55,255 nt of DNA. It comes from Actinomycetota bacterium (GTDB taxonomy: Bacteria > Actinomycetota > Acidimicrobiia > Acidimicrobiales > Ilumatobacteraceae). Under the pieces are notes generated by a model. It worked only from the letters and a program-made list of their open reading frames with translations, made no database searches and was not told the origin of the DNA. Positions 8,265-17,846 of the stretch are shown one piece after another. Location: contig SYCI01000109.1 of NCBI GenBank assembly GCA_005787035.1, positions 1 to 55,255 of the forward strand. Direction: 5' to 3'. Within the stretch, counting starts at the first letter, position 1. The number at the start of each line of letters is the position of its first letter. Position numbers and translations under genes: made by a program.

Positions 8265-11042
8265 GTGCAGCAGTATCTGTTATTCGTCTTGATCGGCCTC
8301 GGGGCCGGAACGATCTACGCGGCACTCGCCGCGGGAGTCGTGGTCGTCTACCGCGGCACTGGGATCATCAACTTCGCCGCTGGCGCCATGGGCATGTGGA
8401 GTGCGTACGCCTTCGCCGAGATGACCGACAACGGCGACCTCATCCTCCCGGTTGCGATCGTTCCCCACCGAGTCCATCTCATGGACGATCCGCCGTTCAC
8501 TTTGGCCCTCATCGTCGCGTTGGCGTCAGCGGCCCTCATCTCCATGCTCTGCCACTTTCTCGTTTTCAGGCCGCTTCGAACCGCGCCGATTCTCGCCAAA
8601 GTGGTTGCGACGGTTGGTGTCCTCATCACTCTTCAATCGCTCGTCGTTCTGCAGCTGGGCAGCGACGGACGTGTGGTCAGCCCGATCCTTCCGAGTGAAA
8701 CGGTCACCCTCGGAAGCCTGTCGTTCCCGCGCGATCGACTGTGGCTCGCCGGAATCGTTTCGTTGGTCGGAATCGCGCTGTGGGCGTACTTCAAGTTCTC
8801 GAAGATCGGTTTGGCCACTCGCGCCGGCGCCGAGAACGAGCAAAACGTCTCGCTGGCCGGATTCTCGCCGCAGTTCCTCGCCGGACTCACGTGGCTCCTC
8901 TCCGGTTTGACCATCGGTCTGGTGCTGGTTCTCGCGTCGCCGACGACTCCACTCAATCCCGCTAACTACACACTTGCGGTGGTTCCGGCTCTCGCCGCCG
9001 CTCTCATCGCACGGCTGCAGTCGATCGGCATCGCCGTGATCGCCGGACTCGGACTTGGCTCGTTCCAATCGGTGATCCAGTTCACGAGTTCGAAGTCGTG
9101 GTGGCCGTCCTGGGCGAAATCCGGCATCACCGACGCGGTTCCGTTCATCGTGATCGTGGTCGTGCTCTTCTTCGTCGGCCGATCGTTGCCCAACCGTGGC
9201 TCGATGAAGGTCGATCCACTCCCGAAAGTTCGCATTCCAACCGGAAGCAACTGGCGCATCGCGCTGTGGGGCGCGATCGGAATCGTCGCGATGGCGCTAC
9301 TCGGTGGTGGCTACCGATTCGGTCTCATCACCAGCCTCACGATGTCGATGATCACCCTGTCGGTTCTCGTGCTCACCGGACTCGTCGGACAGATCTCGCT
9401 CACCCAGGCCGCCCTCGCCGGATCGTCCGGATTCATCCTCTCCAAACTCGCCGACGGCGCCGGCATCCCGTTCCCGTTCTCGGGAATCATCGCCGTCGTC
9501 ATCACGATGTTCATCGGCGTGATCATCGGAATTCCCGCTCTACGTATTCGTGGCGCGCAGTTGGCCATCGTCACTCTCGCGAGTGGCGTAGCCCTCGAGA
9601 AGTTCGTGTTCCGTAACGCGAGTTTCACGCCCACCGAAGGCAACAAGATCCCCGACCCCGAGATCTTCGGGCTCAACCTCGCCGTTCGCGAAGGACGCAA
9701 CATCGCTCGGGTCGAGTTCGGTGTTCTGGTGGTCGTCGCACTGATGTTCGCGGTGTACGTGGTCACCAACCTCATCCGAAGTGGCACCGGCCGACGATTC
9801 CTCGCCGTGCGTTCCAACGAACGAGCCGCTGCGTCCGTGGGTATCAGCGTCGCATCGACCAAGCTCCAGGCCTTTGCCATCGCCTCCGCACTGGCCGGAA
9901 TGGGTGGGTGCTTCATCGGTTACGGACGCGGACAGTTGTCAGCCGAAAGCTTCACGTGGCTCGTCGGTGTCTCGATCCTCGTCTACGCGTATCTGGGTGG
10001 CATCACGACGATCTCCGGTGCGATCTTCGGCGGAATCATCGCTCCTCTCGGTCTCACGTTCGTGATCGTCGACCGCAATCTCAGCCTCGGCAACAGCTAC
10101 TCGCTACTCGCCGGCATCGGCCTCATCAACCAAGCGGTGTTCAACCCGACGGGAATCACTGGTGCGGTTCGCGACAACGTTGCGCGGCTCCGATCTCGCT
10201 GGAAGAAGAATGTGGCCCCCACCGATTCCGCTGTCGCAGCAACTTCGGAAGTCGCCCCGTCCACGCGTGTGGAGCGCCGCGCCATCACCTCCACCACCGA
10301 CATTTTGCGCACGCACTCGTTGTCGGTGCGGTACGGCGGTGTCGTCGCCAACGACAGCATCGACATCACGGTCAAGACCGGCCAGATCGTCGGGCTCATC
10401 GGCCCCAACGGCGCCGGGAAGACGACATTCATCGATGCGATCACCGGATTCACACCCTTCACTGGTCGCGTCGAGTTCGCTGATCACGACATCACGGGTC
10501 AGAGCCCTCACGGCGTCGCGCGACTCGGCCTACGACGCACCTGGCAGTCGGTCGAACTGTTCGGCGACGTCTCGGTGGCCGACAACCTGCGCGTCTCGAT
10601 GGAACGATCGAGTGTCACCACCGTCGCTCGAGACCTCCTTCTCCCCGCGCGCCGCGATGATCGGGCGCGTATCGACTCGGTTCTCGAGCGGGTCGGATTG
10701 GCCGGGATCGGCGACATGGCACCGGGTGAACTCTCACTCGGTCAACAGAAACTCCTCGGTGTGGCGCGAGCCTTGGTCGCCGAACCGTCGCTGCTCCTCC
10801 TCGATGAGCCGGCCGCCGGACTGTCGACATCGGAGACCGAATCTCTCGGACACACGATCGTCGATATCGCCAACGGCGGGACGTCGATCCTCCTGATCGA
10901 TCACGACATGGATCTCGTGTTCGCCACGTGCGACTTCATCTACGTTCTCGACTTCGGTCGGATCATCGCAACGGGTACGCCCGAGCAAATCAGCAACGAC
11001 CCAGCAGTGCTCGAGGCTTACCTCGGACAGGAGGATGCATGA
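8265..11042 (+). CDS. LivH-LivM-LivG triple-domain fusion (ABC permease + permease + ATPase)
   Basis: Single 925-aa ORF: LivH-like membrane domain, LivM-like membrane domain, linker, then ABC ATPase with GLIGPNGAGKTTFIDAITG, LSLGQQKLLGVARALVAEPSLLLLDEPAAGL; GTG start. Confidence 0.92.
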   Translation: MQQYLLFVLIGLGAGTIYAALAAGVVVVYRGTGIINFAAGAMGMWSAYAFAEMTDNGDLILPVAIVPHRVHLMDDPPFTLALIVALASAALISMLCHFLVFRPLRTAPILAKVVATVGVLITLQSLVVLQLGSDGRVVSPILPSETVTLGSLSFPRDRLWLAGIVSLVGIALWAYFKFSKIGLATRAGAENEQNVSLAGFSPQFLAGLTWLLSGLTIGLVLVLASPTTPLNPANYTLAVVPALAAALIARLQSIGIAVIAGLGLGSFQSVIQFTSSKSWWPSWAKSGITDAVPFIVIVVVLFFVGRSLPNRGSMKVDPLPKVRIPTGSNWRIALWGAIGIVAMALLGGGYRFGLITSLTMSMITLSVLVLTGLVGQISLTQAALAGSSGFILSKLADGAGIPFPFSGIIAVVITMFIGVIIGIPALRIRGAQLAIVTLASGVALEKFVFRNASFTPTEGNKIPDPEIFGLNLAVREGRNIARVEFGVLVVVALMFAVYVVTNLIRSGTGRRFLAVRSNERAAASVGISVASTKLQAFAIASALAGMGGCFIGYGRGQLSAESFTWLVGVSILVYAYLGGITTISGAIFGGIIAPLGLTFVIVDRNLSLGNSYSLLAGIGLINQAVFNPTGITGAVRDNVARLRSRWKKNVAPTDSAVAATSEVAPSTRVERRAITSTTDILRTHSLSVRYGGVVANDSIDITVKTGQIVGLIGPNGAGKTTFIDAITGFTPFTGRVEFADHDITGQSPHGVARLGLRRTWQSVELFGDVSVADNLRVSMERSSVTTVARDLLLPARRDDRARIDSVLERVGLAGIGDMAPGELSLGQQKLLGVARALVAEPSLLLLDEPAAGLSTSETESLGHTIVDIANGGTSILLIDHDMDLVFATCDFIYVLDFGRIIATGTPEQISNDPAVLEAYLGQEDA

Positions 11043-11749
11043 GCCTTCTCGACGTCCACGAACTTACGAGCGGACACGGCGACGTTCCGGCCGTGCACGA
11101 CGTGTCATTGCGTGTGGAAGCGGGCGAGATGGTCGCTCTTCTCGGCGCGAACGGCGCCGGCAAGACGACCATTCTTCACACCGTGGCCGGCCTTCTTCCC
11201 ACCATGTCGGGCCAAGTGTCGCTCGACGGAACCACCATCAGTGGGCTCGCATCGCACAAGATCTCTCGACTCGGTTTGTCGCTATTGCCCCAAGATCGCG
11301 GGATCTTCTTCCAATTGACGGTGGCCGAGAACCTCCGTCTTCACCAACGCAGCGATGCGAGCGTGCAAGTCGACGACATCGTGAGGTACTTCCCCGCGCT
11401 CGCCAATCTCATGTCACGCAAGGCCGGGTTGTTGTCGGGCGGCGAGCAGCAGATGCTCGCCCTGGGTTGCCGCATCATCGCCGGGCCACGCTTGCTCCTC
11501 ATTGACGAAATGAGCCTCGGCTTGGCACCGATCATCTTCAAGCGAATGCTGCCCGTGTTGAGTCAGATATCGAGCGAGAAGCAGATCGGCGTTCTATTGG
11601 TCGAACAGCACGTGCACCTTGCACTGAAGGCATCCGATCGTGCGTACGTTCTCAACCGTGGTCGAATCACGTTCGATGGAGCAGCGCACGAACTAGCGGC
11701 GCGACCCGAGTTCCTGGAGAGCAGCTACCTCGGTGGGTCAGCTGGCTGA
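11039..11749 (+). CDS. livF: LivF-like ABC transporter ATP-binding protein
   Basis: LLGANGAGKTTILHTVAG, LLSGGEQQMLALGCRIIAGPRLLLIDEMSLGLAP; ATGA overlap with the upstream fusion gene. Confidence 0.92.
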   Translation: MSLLDVHELTSGHGDVPAVHDVSLRVEAGEMVALLGANGAGKTTILHTVAGLLPTMSGQVSLDGTTISGLASHKISRLGLSLLPQDRGIFFQLTVAENLRLHQRSDASVQVDDIVRYFPALANLMSRKAGLLSGGEQQMLALGCRIIAGPRLLLIDEMSLGLAPIIFKRMLPVLSQISSEKQIGVLLVEQHVHLALKASDRAYVLNRGRITFDGAAHELAARPEFLESSYLGGSAG

Positions 11750-11766
11750 CGCCCCACCTTGGGGCG
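11750..11766. terminator. Short hairpin between convergent genes
   Basis: CGCCCCA-CCT-TGGGGCG; no clear T-run. Confidence 0.4.
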
Positions 11767-11769
11767 GAC

Positions 11770-13290
11770 TCAGATGATTCCGTCCCACAGTGCCAGTTCA
11801 TCGGCGCGCGGGTTGGACGCAACGGAGCAGGCTGAATCGAACAACAGCGTGGTGCGCTTGTTGGTGTCGTAGCGATCCCAGGCCGGCAATCCCGCGTGGT
11901 GCGGATTGCCCTTGGTGATGAACGAGACCCACGACTGGTGCACCGCATCGGCAACTGCTTGCGGGGCGTCGGGGCCGGCGAGGAACGCCGCCGCCGGGTC
12001 GGAGACGGTGTTGAACACGAAGGCCAACTCGAGCGCATGGCACGCACCGAGTGCTCCGCCAAGTAGCGGCGTGCGCCAGTCGAATCGATACGACCACACA
12101 TCCTTCGTGTGAGCGAGCTGGGCCTCGGCCAAACGGATGGCCGGCACCGTGAACATGCGGTCGGTGTCGAAGGCGGCGCTGATGACGTGGGCCGGTGCAT
12201 CAGGACGATGACCGCGGTACGTCTTGAGAGCGTTCTCAGCCTTCTGCGCATCACCGAACGTGGCAACGGCCATGCCGTTCACGAGTTCGTCCGAGAACAT
12301 GTCGGCCATCGCCACCACGAACACGAGCGACTCCTCGAGCGTCGTACCGACGAGAATCGGAATCCCGGCGGCCGACCCGGCCGCGATCGCATCGATCGGG
12401 CGTTGAGGCAACACGTCCGTGAAGTAGGTCGGTTGCAGCGCCATGCTCGCGACGGCCGCTTCGCCAAACACGTTGGGGTCGCGTTGCGTCTGGATCTCGG
12501 TGGTCATGTCGACCTGGGCCGCGAGGAGCACCTGCGGGTCGAGTGCAGCCAGCGCCGCCGAATCGCCCGGCTTGACTCCGACTCGTGCCAAGAGATTCTT
12601 CGCGATCTTGGTGGTGGTGGGCGCACTGATGCCGTTGTGGCCGGCGCCGCTCTGCGGAATCGCCTGTTGGAAGAGACCCTTGGCCTTCGGCGACGCGAGC
12701 AGGCTGCCGACACTCATGCCACCCGCAGATTCTCCGCCGATCGTGACGCGATTCGGGTCGCCACCAAAGGAAGCGATGTTCTCCTGAACCCAACGCAACG
12801 CTGCAATCTGATCGAGGAGACCGAGGTTGCCGGAATCGGGGAACTCGGGGAACAGTTCGGCGAGGTTCCAGAAACCTTGTGCGCCGAGGCGGTAGTTGAT
12901 GGTCACGCAGACGACACCGTTCTTCGCGAACGACGATCCGTTGTAGACGGGTTCGATACTGCTGCCGCCGAAGAACGCGCCACCATGGATCCAGACGAAC
13001 ACCGGGAGCTTCGATGCTCCCGGGTCGGGAGTCCACACCGTGAGGTTCAGACAATCGTCGCCGGCGGGCGGAAGCGGTTGACCGAACGGCGGCGGGAGCG
13101 GCGGTTGGAAACTGATGAGACCGTTCTTGGTGCCATCGCGAACTCCGTCCCACGCCGGTGCGGGCTGCGGAGCCTTGTAGCGGTTGGCGCCTCCGGTTGG
13201 CGCGGCGTACGGAATGCCGCGGAAGACATGAACGCCGTTCTCGGATCCGCCTTCGATGCGGCCCGACTTGGTGGAAACAATGACCCCCAT
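11770..13290 (-). CDS. Type-B carboxylesterase/lipase
   Basis: VFRGIPYAAPTGGANRYKAPQ, WIHGGAFFGGSS, VTIGGESAGGMS nucleophile elbow, NLGLLDQIAALRWVQENIASFGGDP. Confidence 0.95.
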   Translation of the reverse strand: MGVIVSTKSGRIEGGSENGVHVFRGIPYAAPTGGANRYKAPQPAPAWDGVRDGTKNGLISFQPPLPPPFGQPLPPAGDDCLNLTVWTPDPGASKLPVFVWIHGGAFFGGSSIEPVYNGSSFAKNGVVCVTINYRLGAQGFWNLAELFPEFPDSGNLGLLDQIAALRWVQENIASFGGDPNRVTIGGESAGGMSVGSLLASPKAKGLFQQAIPQSGAGHNGISAPTTTKIAKNLLARVGVKPGDSAALAALDPQVLLAAQVDMTTEIQTQRDPNVFGEAAVASMALQPTYFTDVLPQRPIDAIAAGSAAGIPILVGTTLEESLVFVVAMADMFSDELVNGMAVATFGDAQKAENALKTYRGHRPDAPAHVISAAFDTDRMFTVPAIRLAEAQLAHTKDVWSYRFDWRTPLLGGALGACHALELAFVFNTVSDPAAAFLAGPDAPQAVADAVHQSWVSFITKGNPHHAGLPAWDRYDTNKRTTLLFDSACSVASNPRADELALWDGII

Positions 13291-13374
13291 GATGATCCCC
13301 CTCGTTCGCGCCTTGGGGCGCGGCTAACAGTCTTGCTCATGGCGAGTGTTGCCGATTCCGCCGTCCCCTTCCAG

Positions 13375-13388
13375 TAGGGGTTCCCCTA
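13375..13388. promoter_or_regulatory. Palindromic candidate operator TAGGGGTTCCCCTA
   Basis: Inner part of 18-bp AGTAGGGG-TT-CCCCTACT (13373-13390), about 90 bp upstream of the esterase start; matches 6610-6623. Confidence 0.6.
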
Positions 13389-13418
13389 CTTCCTTCCGCC
13401 CTGAATGGGTGCGAAACC

Positions 13419-13434
13419 CCGGCAAATTTGCCGG
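13419..13434. other. 16-bp perfect palindrome CCGGCAAATTTGCCGG
   Basis: Lies between VOC stop (13448) and esterase start (13290); terminator or operator. Confidence 0.6.
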
Positions 13435-13447
13435 TCTGGTTCCCCAA

Positions 13448-14203
13448 CTAGCTGTTCTTGGCGATGAAGCGGACTCCGCCGATCGTGACGCCGTCCCCGT
13501 CGCACGGCAGTCCACGCTCGGTTGCTCGTCGCATGACTTCGGCGACATCCCGCACGTTGATCTCCACGGCGTCGAGGCCCTCGCCCCTCGGACCCGCGGG
13601 AGTGAACCTCACGCAGAAGTCGACCGGGCGGATCTTGTGCATTCCACAGTTACGACCAATGGTGACGGGCAGATCCATGAGCCGACTCCATCGAGCCGAC
13701 ACCGCTTCCGGATCGACACAGCTCACATCGGCCTGACCGAGCGATAGCGACAACGACGTGTCGACCGCGTCACGCCACGTGGGGCCGGCCGGATGCCACG
13801 CGTCGGGTGGATCTTGTTGATCGATCTCCACGAACGTTCCGCCGGTGTCAGCCGGATGTAACTGCATGTCGGTGTAACCCGGTGCGCTGTAGTCGGCCAC
13901 GATGCGGATCCCCATCTCGTCGACGCGACGGCGATGCGCAGCGAAGTCGTCGGTTTGGAAGATGAGCATGTAGCCGCCGTCGCCAGCGCGCTTGTTGAGA
14001 TAACGCTCGGCTGTGGTGCCGGTGGTGATGGGCGCGACCACTTCGAGGAACTGATCGCCCACGGGGATAACGGCGTTGTGGAGTCCGAGAGTATGGATGT
14101 GCGGATCGTTGAACCCCACGCGCAGGCCGAACACCGCGCACAGGTGATCGGCCACGGTGTCACGTTCGCGAGCCACCAAGCAGATCTGGCGCAGACGAAT
14201 CAC
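13448..14203 (-). CDS. VOC/glyoxalase-like family protein
   Basis: LRQICLVARERDTVADHLCAVFGLRVGFNDP...GLHNAVIPVGDQFLEVVAPIT...GTFVEIDQQDPPDAWHPAG; likely GTG start at 14203. Confidence 0.75.
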   Translation of the reverse strand: MIRLRQICLVARERDTVADHLCAVFGLRVGFNDPHIHTLGLHNAVIPVGDQFLEVVAPITTGTTAERYLNKRAGDGGYMLIFQTDDFAAHRRRVDEMGIRIVADYSAPGYTDMQLHPADTGGTFVEIDQQDPPDAWHPAGPTWRDAVDTSLSLSLGQADVSCVDPEAVSARWSRLMDLPVTIGRNCGMHKIRPVDFCVRFTPAGPRGEGLDAVEINVRDVAEVMRRATERGLPCDGDGVTIGGVRFIAKNS

Positions 14204-14254
14204 CCGCCCAGTATGACTGAGCTCGACCGACCCGCGGCGACCTACGCTCGCGGC

Positions 14255-15358
14255 ATGTCGAATCCGCAGCCGATGATCCCCGAGCAGATCGCCAACATCA
14301 CCACCGACTGGCTCAACGAAGCCCTCGGACCCAATCCGAACGTGGGCCGCATCGCTTCGTTCACCGCCGAACGTCTGGGCGAGGGCGTGGGCATCCTCGG
14401 TGAACTCGCGCGACTTCACATCACCTACGCCCCCGGCGAATCCGGCCCGTCCACGATGATCGCGAAGTGTCAGTCACCCGCGCCCGAGAACCGCTTCCTC
14501 GGCGAAGTGATGGGCTTCTACTTGCGCGAGATCAACTTCTACAAAGAGGTCGCCACCTCTCTCAACATCCGTGTGCCCCACCCGTACTACGCCGACTCGG
14601 GTGCGAACGGCCTGCCGTTCATTCTTCTCATCGAAGAAATCGTCGGCGCACGATGCCCCGATCAGATCACCGGCATCACCGTCGACGAAACGCGCCGCAT
14701 CCTCGACGTGGTGGCCACTCTGCACGCGCGCTTCTGGGACTCCCCCGATCTGGAGACCATGTCCTGGCTTCCACCCATGAACAATCCGCTGTACAAGTCG
14801 GGCCGCGACATGGCCATCGCGCGTCTGCCCGAGTTCCGCAGCAAGTTCGCCGACCGCGTGTCACCGGCGTTCATGGACGTAATCGAGCGTGCGTGCAACG
14901 AGTACCCGAATCTTCTCGATCATCTCGCCGCGCTCGACCACCTCACCTTCACGCATACCGACTGTCGCGCCGAGAACTATCTCTTCGGCGGATCGGCCGG
15001 GGCCGACACCGTGACCATGATCGACTTCCAACTCTCCACGCGCCACATGGGGCCATGGGACGTGGCCAACCTCGTGACCGGCTCGCTCTCGCCCGAACTC
15101 CGACGCACCTGCGAGATGGATCTGCTGCGTTCGTACTTCGACAAGGTCGTGTCACTCGGCGTGAAGAACTATTCGTTCGAGCGCTGCTACCTCGACTACA
15201 AGCGCAGCCTGCTCCAGTTGTGCACGGCCCAAGTGATCACGAGCGATCTGCAAGGTGGAAATGAACGGGGCACTCTTCTACTCGAGAATCTGCACATTCG
15301 CCCGGTGCTCGCCGCCGAAGAGCACGGCGTGGGCGACCTCCTCGACGAGTTCTGCTAG
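14255..15358 (+). CDS. Phosphotransferase (aminoglycoside/ecdysteroid kinase-like fold)
   Basis: LTFTHTDCRAENYLFGG catalytic HxDxxxxN-like loop and TMIDFQLSTRHMGPWDVANLV. Confidence 0.85.
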   Translation: MSNPQPMIPEQIANITTDWLNEALGPNPNVGRIASFTAERLGEGVGILGELARLHITYAPGESGPSTMIAKCQSPAPENRFLGEVMGFYLREINFYKEVATSLNIRVPHPYYADSGANGLPFILLIEEIVGARCPDQITGITVDETRRILDVVATLHARFWDSPDLETMSWLPPMNNPLYKSGRDMAIARLPEFRSKFADRVSPAFMDVIERACNEYPNLLDHLAALDHLTFTHTDCRAENYLFGGSAGADTVTMIDFQLSTRHMGPWDVANLVTGSLSPELRRTCEMDLLRSYFDKVVSLGVKNYSFERCYLDYKRSLLQLCTAQVITSDLQGGNERGTLLLENLHIRPVLAAEEHGVGDLLDEFC

Positions 15359-16227
15359 TTGCTGGGGGCGAATGCCTCCAGCATGTCCCACGGCCAGCCG
15401 AGTTCGGGCTGTGGATTGAGAGCCGACAACAGAACACCCGTTGCTCCGGCATCGATGTGTTCCTGCATCCGCGCGCGAACCTGCTCATCGGTTCCCCACG
15501 CCGTGTAGGCGTCGACCAGGCGATCACTCCCCCCATCACTCCAGTCGCCGTCGCCGAAGCCTTGCTTGCGCCATTGGCGGTGGTACGCCGGCAGGGGCAG
15601 GTAGATGGAAATCGCCATGCGACCGGCCGAACGGGCCGCCGTTGCGTCGGTCGTGACGCAACAAGGAAGCACCACATACAGCTCTTTGTCAGGCCCCAGG
15701 ATTCGGCGCGACTCCGCCGTGTGATCGGGCGTCTGCATGTATGACGTGATGCCATCGGCCACTTCACGAGCGACACCCACCATCTTCGGTCCGTGCGCGG
15801 CGAGGAAGATAGGAATCTGGGGCGGAACGGGTGGAGTGTGCAGAATCGACACGTTGCGGATTCCGGTGATGTGCGTGCGCGCCAACTCGACCGGGTCCTG
15901 CCATGTGAGTCCACGCATTTCGGCGGCCGGAGGATGCGATACGCCTAATCCGTGAATGAAACGACCACCCGAGAAGTCGGCCAGCGAGCGCGCCGCCTGA
16001 GCCGACGCAATCGGGTCGCGCCCATACATGTGTGCGACTCCGGACGCCACCTTCAAAGTGGAGGTGTTGTTGAGGATGAATCCGGCCGACACGTACACCT
16101 CGCGACCGAAGATGTCGGGCAGCCAAACCGACTGGTGTCCGATCGCTTCGAGGCGTTGAACGTGTTCGATCAGCTGACTCGGCGAAAAGAAGTCGGCTGG
16201 TGTCATGACTCCGACAACGGGTGACAT
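15355..16227 (-). CDS. LLM-class (luciferase-like, probably F420-dependent) oxidoreductase
   Basis: MSPVVGVMTPADFFSPSQLIEHVQRLEAIGHQSVWLPD...GGRFIHGLGVSHPP...IPIFLAAHGPKMVGVAREVADGI. Confidence 0.88.
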   Translation of the reverse strand: MSPVVGVMTPADFFSPSQLIEHVQRLEAIGHQSVWLPDIFGREVYVSAGFILNNTSTLKVASGVAHMYGRDPIASAQAARSLADFSGGRFIHGLGVSHPPAAEMRGLTWQDPVELARTHITGIRNVSILHTPPVPPQIPIFLAAHGPKMVGVAREVADGITSYMQTPDHTAESRRILGPDKELYVVLPCCVTTDATAARSAGRMAISIYLPLPAYHRQWRKQGFGDGDWSDGGSDRLVDAYTAWGTDEQVRARMQEHIDAGATGVLLSALNPQPELGWPWDMLEAFAPSN

Positions 16228-16241
16228 TGGTTCCTCCTGGC

Positions 16242-17006
16242 TCAGTTGCGGGTGAATCGAGGTGCGCGTCGTTCGGCAGTAGCACGAACACCCTCGGCGA
16301 AGTCGCGCGTCGCGCGAAGTCGTTCCTGCTCGCTGCGTTCGAGTTCGGTGGCGGCCGCCACTCGGTCGGCGATGTCGCCACGCAAAGTGGCCCGAATCGA
16401 CTCCACAGCCATCGGCGCCGACCCGGCGATCTCGGCCGCAAGGGCCCAGGCGGCCGATTCGAGATCGTCGGGCCCCACACATCGATCGACGAGTCCGATG
16501 GCCGCAGCCTCCTCTCCGGCGAGACGCCGACCGGTGTACAGAAGTTCAGCCGCTCGCTGCTCTCCGACCAGACGCGGCAACGTCACCGACAATCCGAAGC
16601 CATGATGAAATCCGAGTCGAGCGAAGTTGGCACTCAGACGTGACTCGGGTGAGGTCACCCGGAAGTCGCACGCGAGAGCGACTCCGAGTCCGCCACCGAT
16701 CGCTGCGCCGTGGACGACTGCGACGACCGGTTTGCGTGTACGGAAGAGTCGGACGGCCGCTGAATAGAGATCGCCGGTCTCGTCACTTTTCGAAGACTGG
16801 GAGAAATCGGCACCGGCACAAAAGTGTTTGCCCTCGGCCGAGAGAAGAATCACACGAGTGTCGTCGACGTCGTCGAGGTCCTCCCACGCGTCGGCGAGTT
16901 CGGCGATCATGGTGGCCGAGAAGAAATTGTTGGGTGGACGGCAGAAGACCACCTCGGTCACGTGATCGCGCGTGGTCCCGATCCGCACATACGGGGATTC
17001 CTTCAT
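16242..17006 (-). CDS. Enoyl-CoA hydratase/isomerase family protein
   Basis: KHFCAGADFS, VVHGAAIGGGLGVALACDFRVTSPESRLSANFARLGFHHGFGLSVTLPRLVG. Confidence 0.92.
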   Translation of the reverse strand: MKESPYVRIGTTRDHVTEVVFCRPPNNFFSATMIAELADAWEDLDDVDDTRVILLSAEGKHFCAGADFSQSSKSDETGDLYSAAVRLFRTRKPVVAVVHGAAIGGGLGVALACDFRVTSPESRLSANFARLGFHHGFGLSVTLPRLVGEQRAAELLYTGRRLAGEEAAAIGLVDRCVGPDDLESAAWALAAEIAGSAPMAVESIRATLRGDIADRVAAATELERSEQERLRATRDFAEGVRATAERRAPRFTRN

Positions 17007-17767
17007 GGCGTGATCGATCGTCCGAGCACGTTGCGCCCGAACAAGTCGGCCAGGACCCGCCAGTGACGTTCTTCGGAGCGCGCGTCGTGTTGGGGGCGGT
17101 CGGTGAACGCGAACCCGTGATGTTTCCCCCAGTACCGCTCGACTCGACCCGCCACGTCGCACTCCTGCATCGAGGCTTCGAACCGATCGACCATGTCGAG
17201 CGGGACGTAGTCGTCGTGTTCGGCCGCAGCGACGTAGATCTCCCCCGTGATCTCGGGGAGTCGAAGATGTGGAGAATCCTTCTTGTCCACGTGAAGTCGG
17301 ACCCCGTAGAAAGAAGCGGCCGCCTTGACGCGGTCCGCATGCTCGGCCGCATTCCAGATCGCGAACGGTCCGCTCATGCAGTAGCCGACCAAACCAGCGG
17401 TGCGTGAATTGGCAGCGGCATCTCCGTCGGCGTGGCGGAACAGCGCACCGACGTCACGCCCCGCCATCGCATTGCCAACGTTCGACATCAGCTCGCGCAT
17501 CCGCTCGAACGATTCACGGCTCGTGAAGTCGAGCTCGAAAGCCGGAGTGGTCCGGTAATAGAGATTGGGCAGCATCACGTAGAAGCCCCAACTCGCAATT
17601 CGGTTGGCCATCTGATGCAACAGCGGACGTTTGCCGGGAGCATCCATCAGAAACACCACCACGGGATGTGGGCCCGGTGCAACGGGCCGAGCCACATGAG
17701 TCCCCATGGTGCCTTCACCGGTCTCGATGTCGACGTGCGTCTCGACGATCCGTTCCCCCTGGCCCAT
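17003..17767 (-). CDS. Dienelactone hydrolase family protein
   Basis: GLVGYCMSGPFAIWNAAEHADRVKAAASFYG nucleophile region, GKHHGFAF His region; ATGA overlap with the downstream enoyl-CoA hydratase. Confidence 0.9.
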   Translation of the reverse strand: MGQGERIVETHVDIETGEGTMGTHVARPVAPGPHPVVVFLMDAPGKRPLLHQMANRIASWGFYVMLPNLYYRTTPAFELDFTSRESFERMRELMSNVGNAMAGRDVGALFRHADGDAAANSRTAGLVGYCMSGPFAIWNAAEHADRVKAAASFYGVRLHVDKKDSPHLRLPEITGEIYVAAAEHDDYVPLDMVDRFEASMQECDVAGRVERYWGKHHGFAFTDRPQHDARSEERHWRVLADLFGRNVLGRSITP

Positions 17768-17846
17768 GAACGGCACCCTAGTCCTCCGGCTGGAGCAAGT
17801 CGACATGCATGTCGACTTTGCCGACCTCGACGACTACGGTGACGGC

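Noticed and set aside
12109-13377. 422-aa plus-strand ORF
   Set aside because: Shadow of the carboxylesterase.
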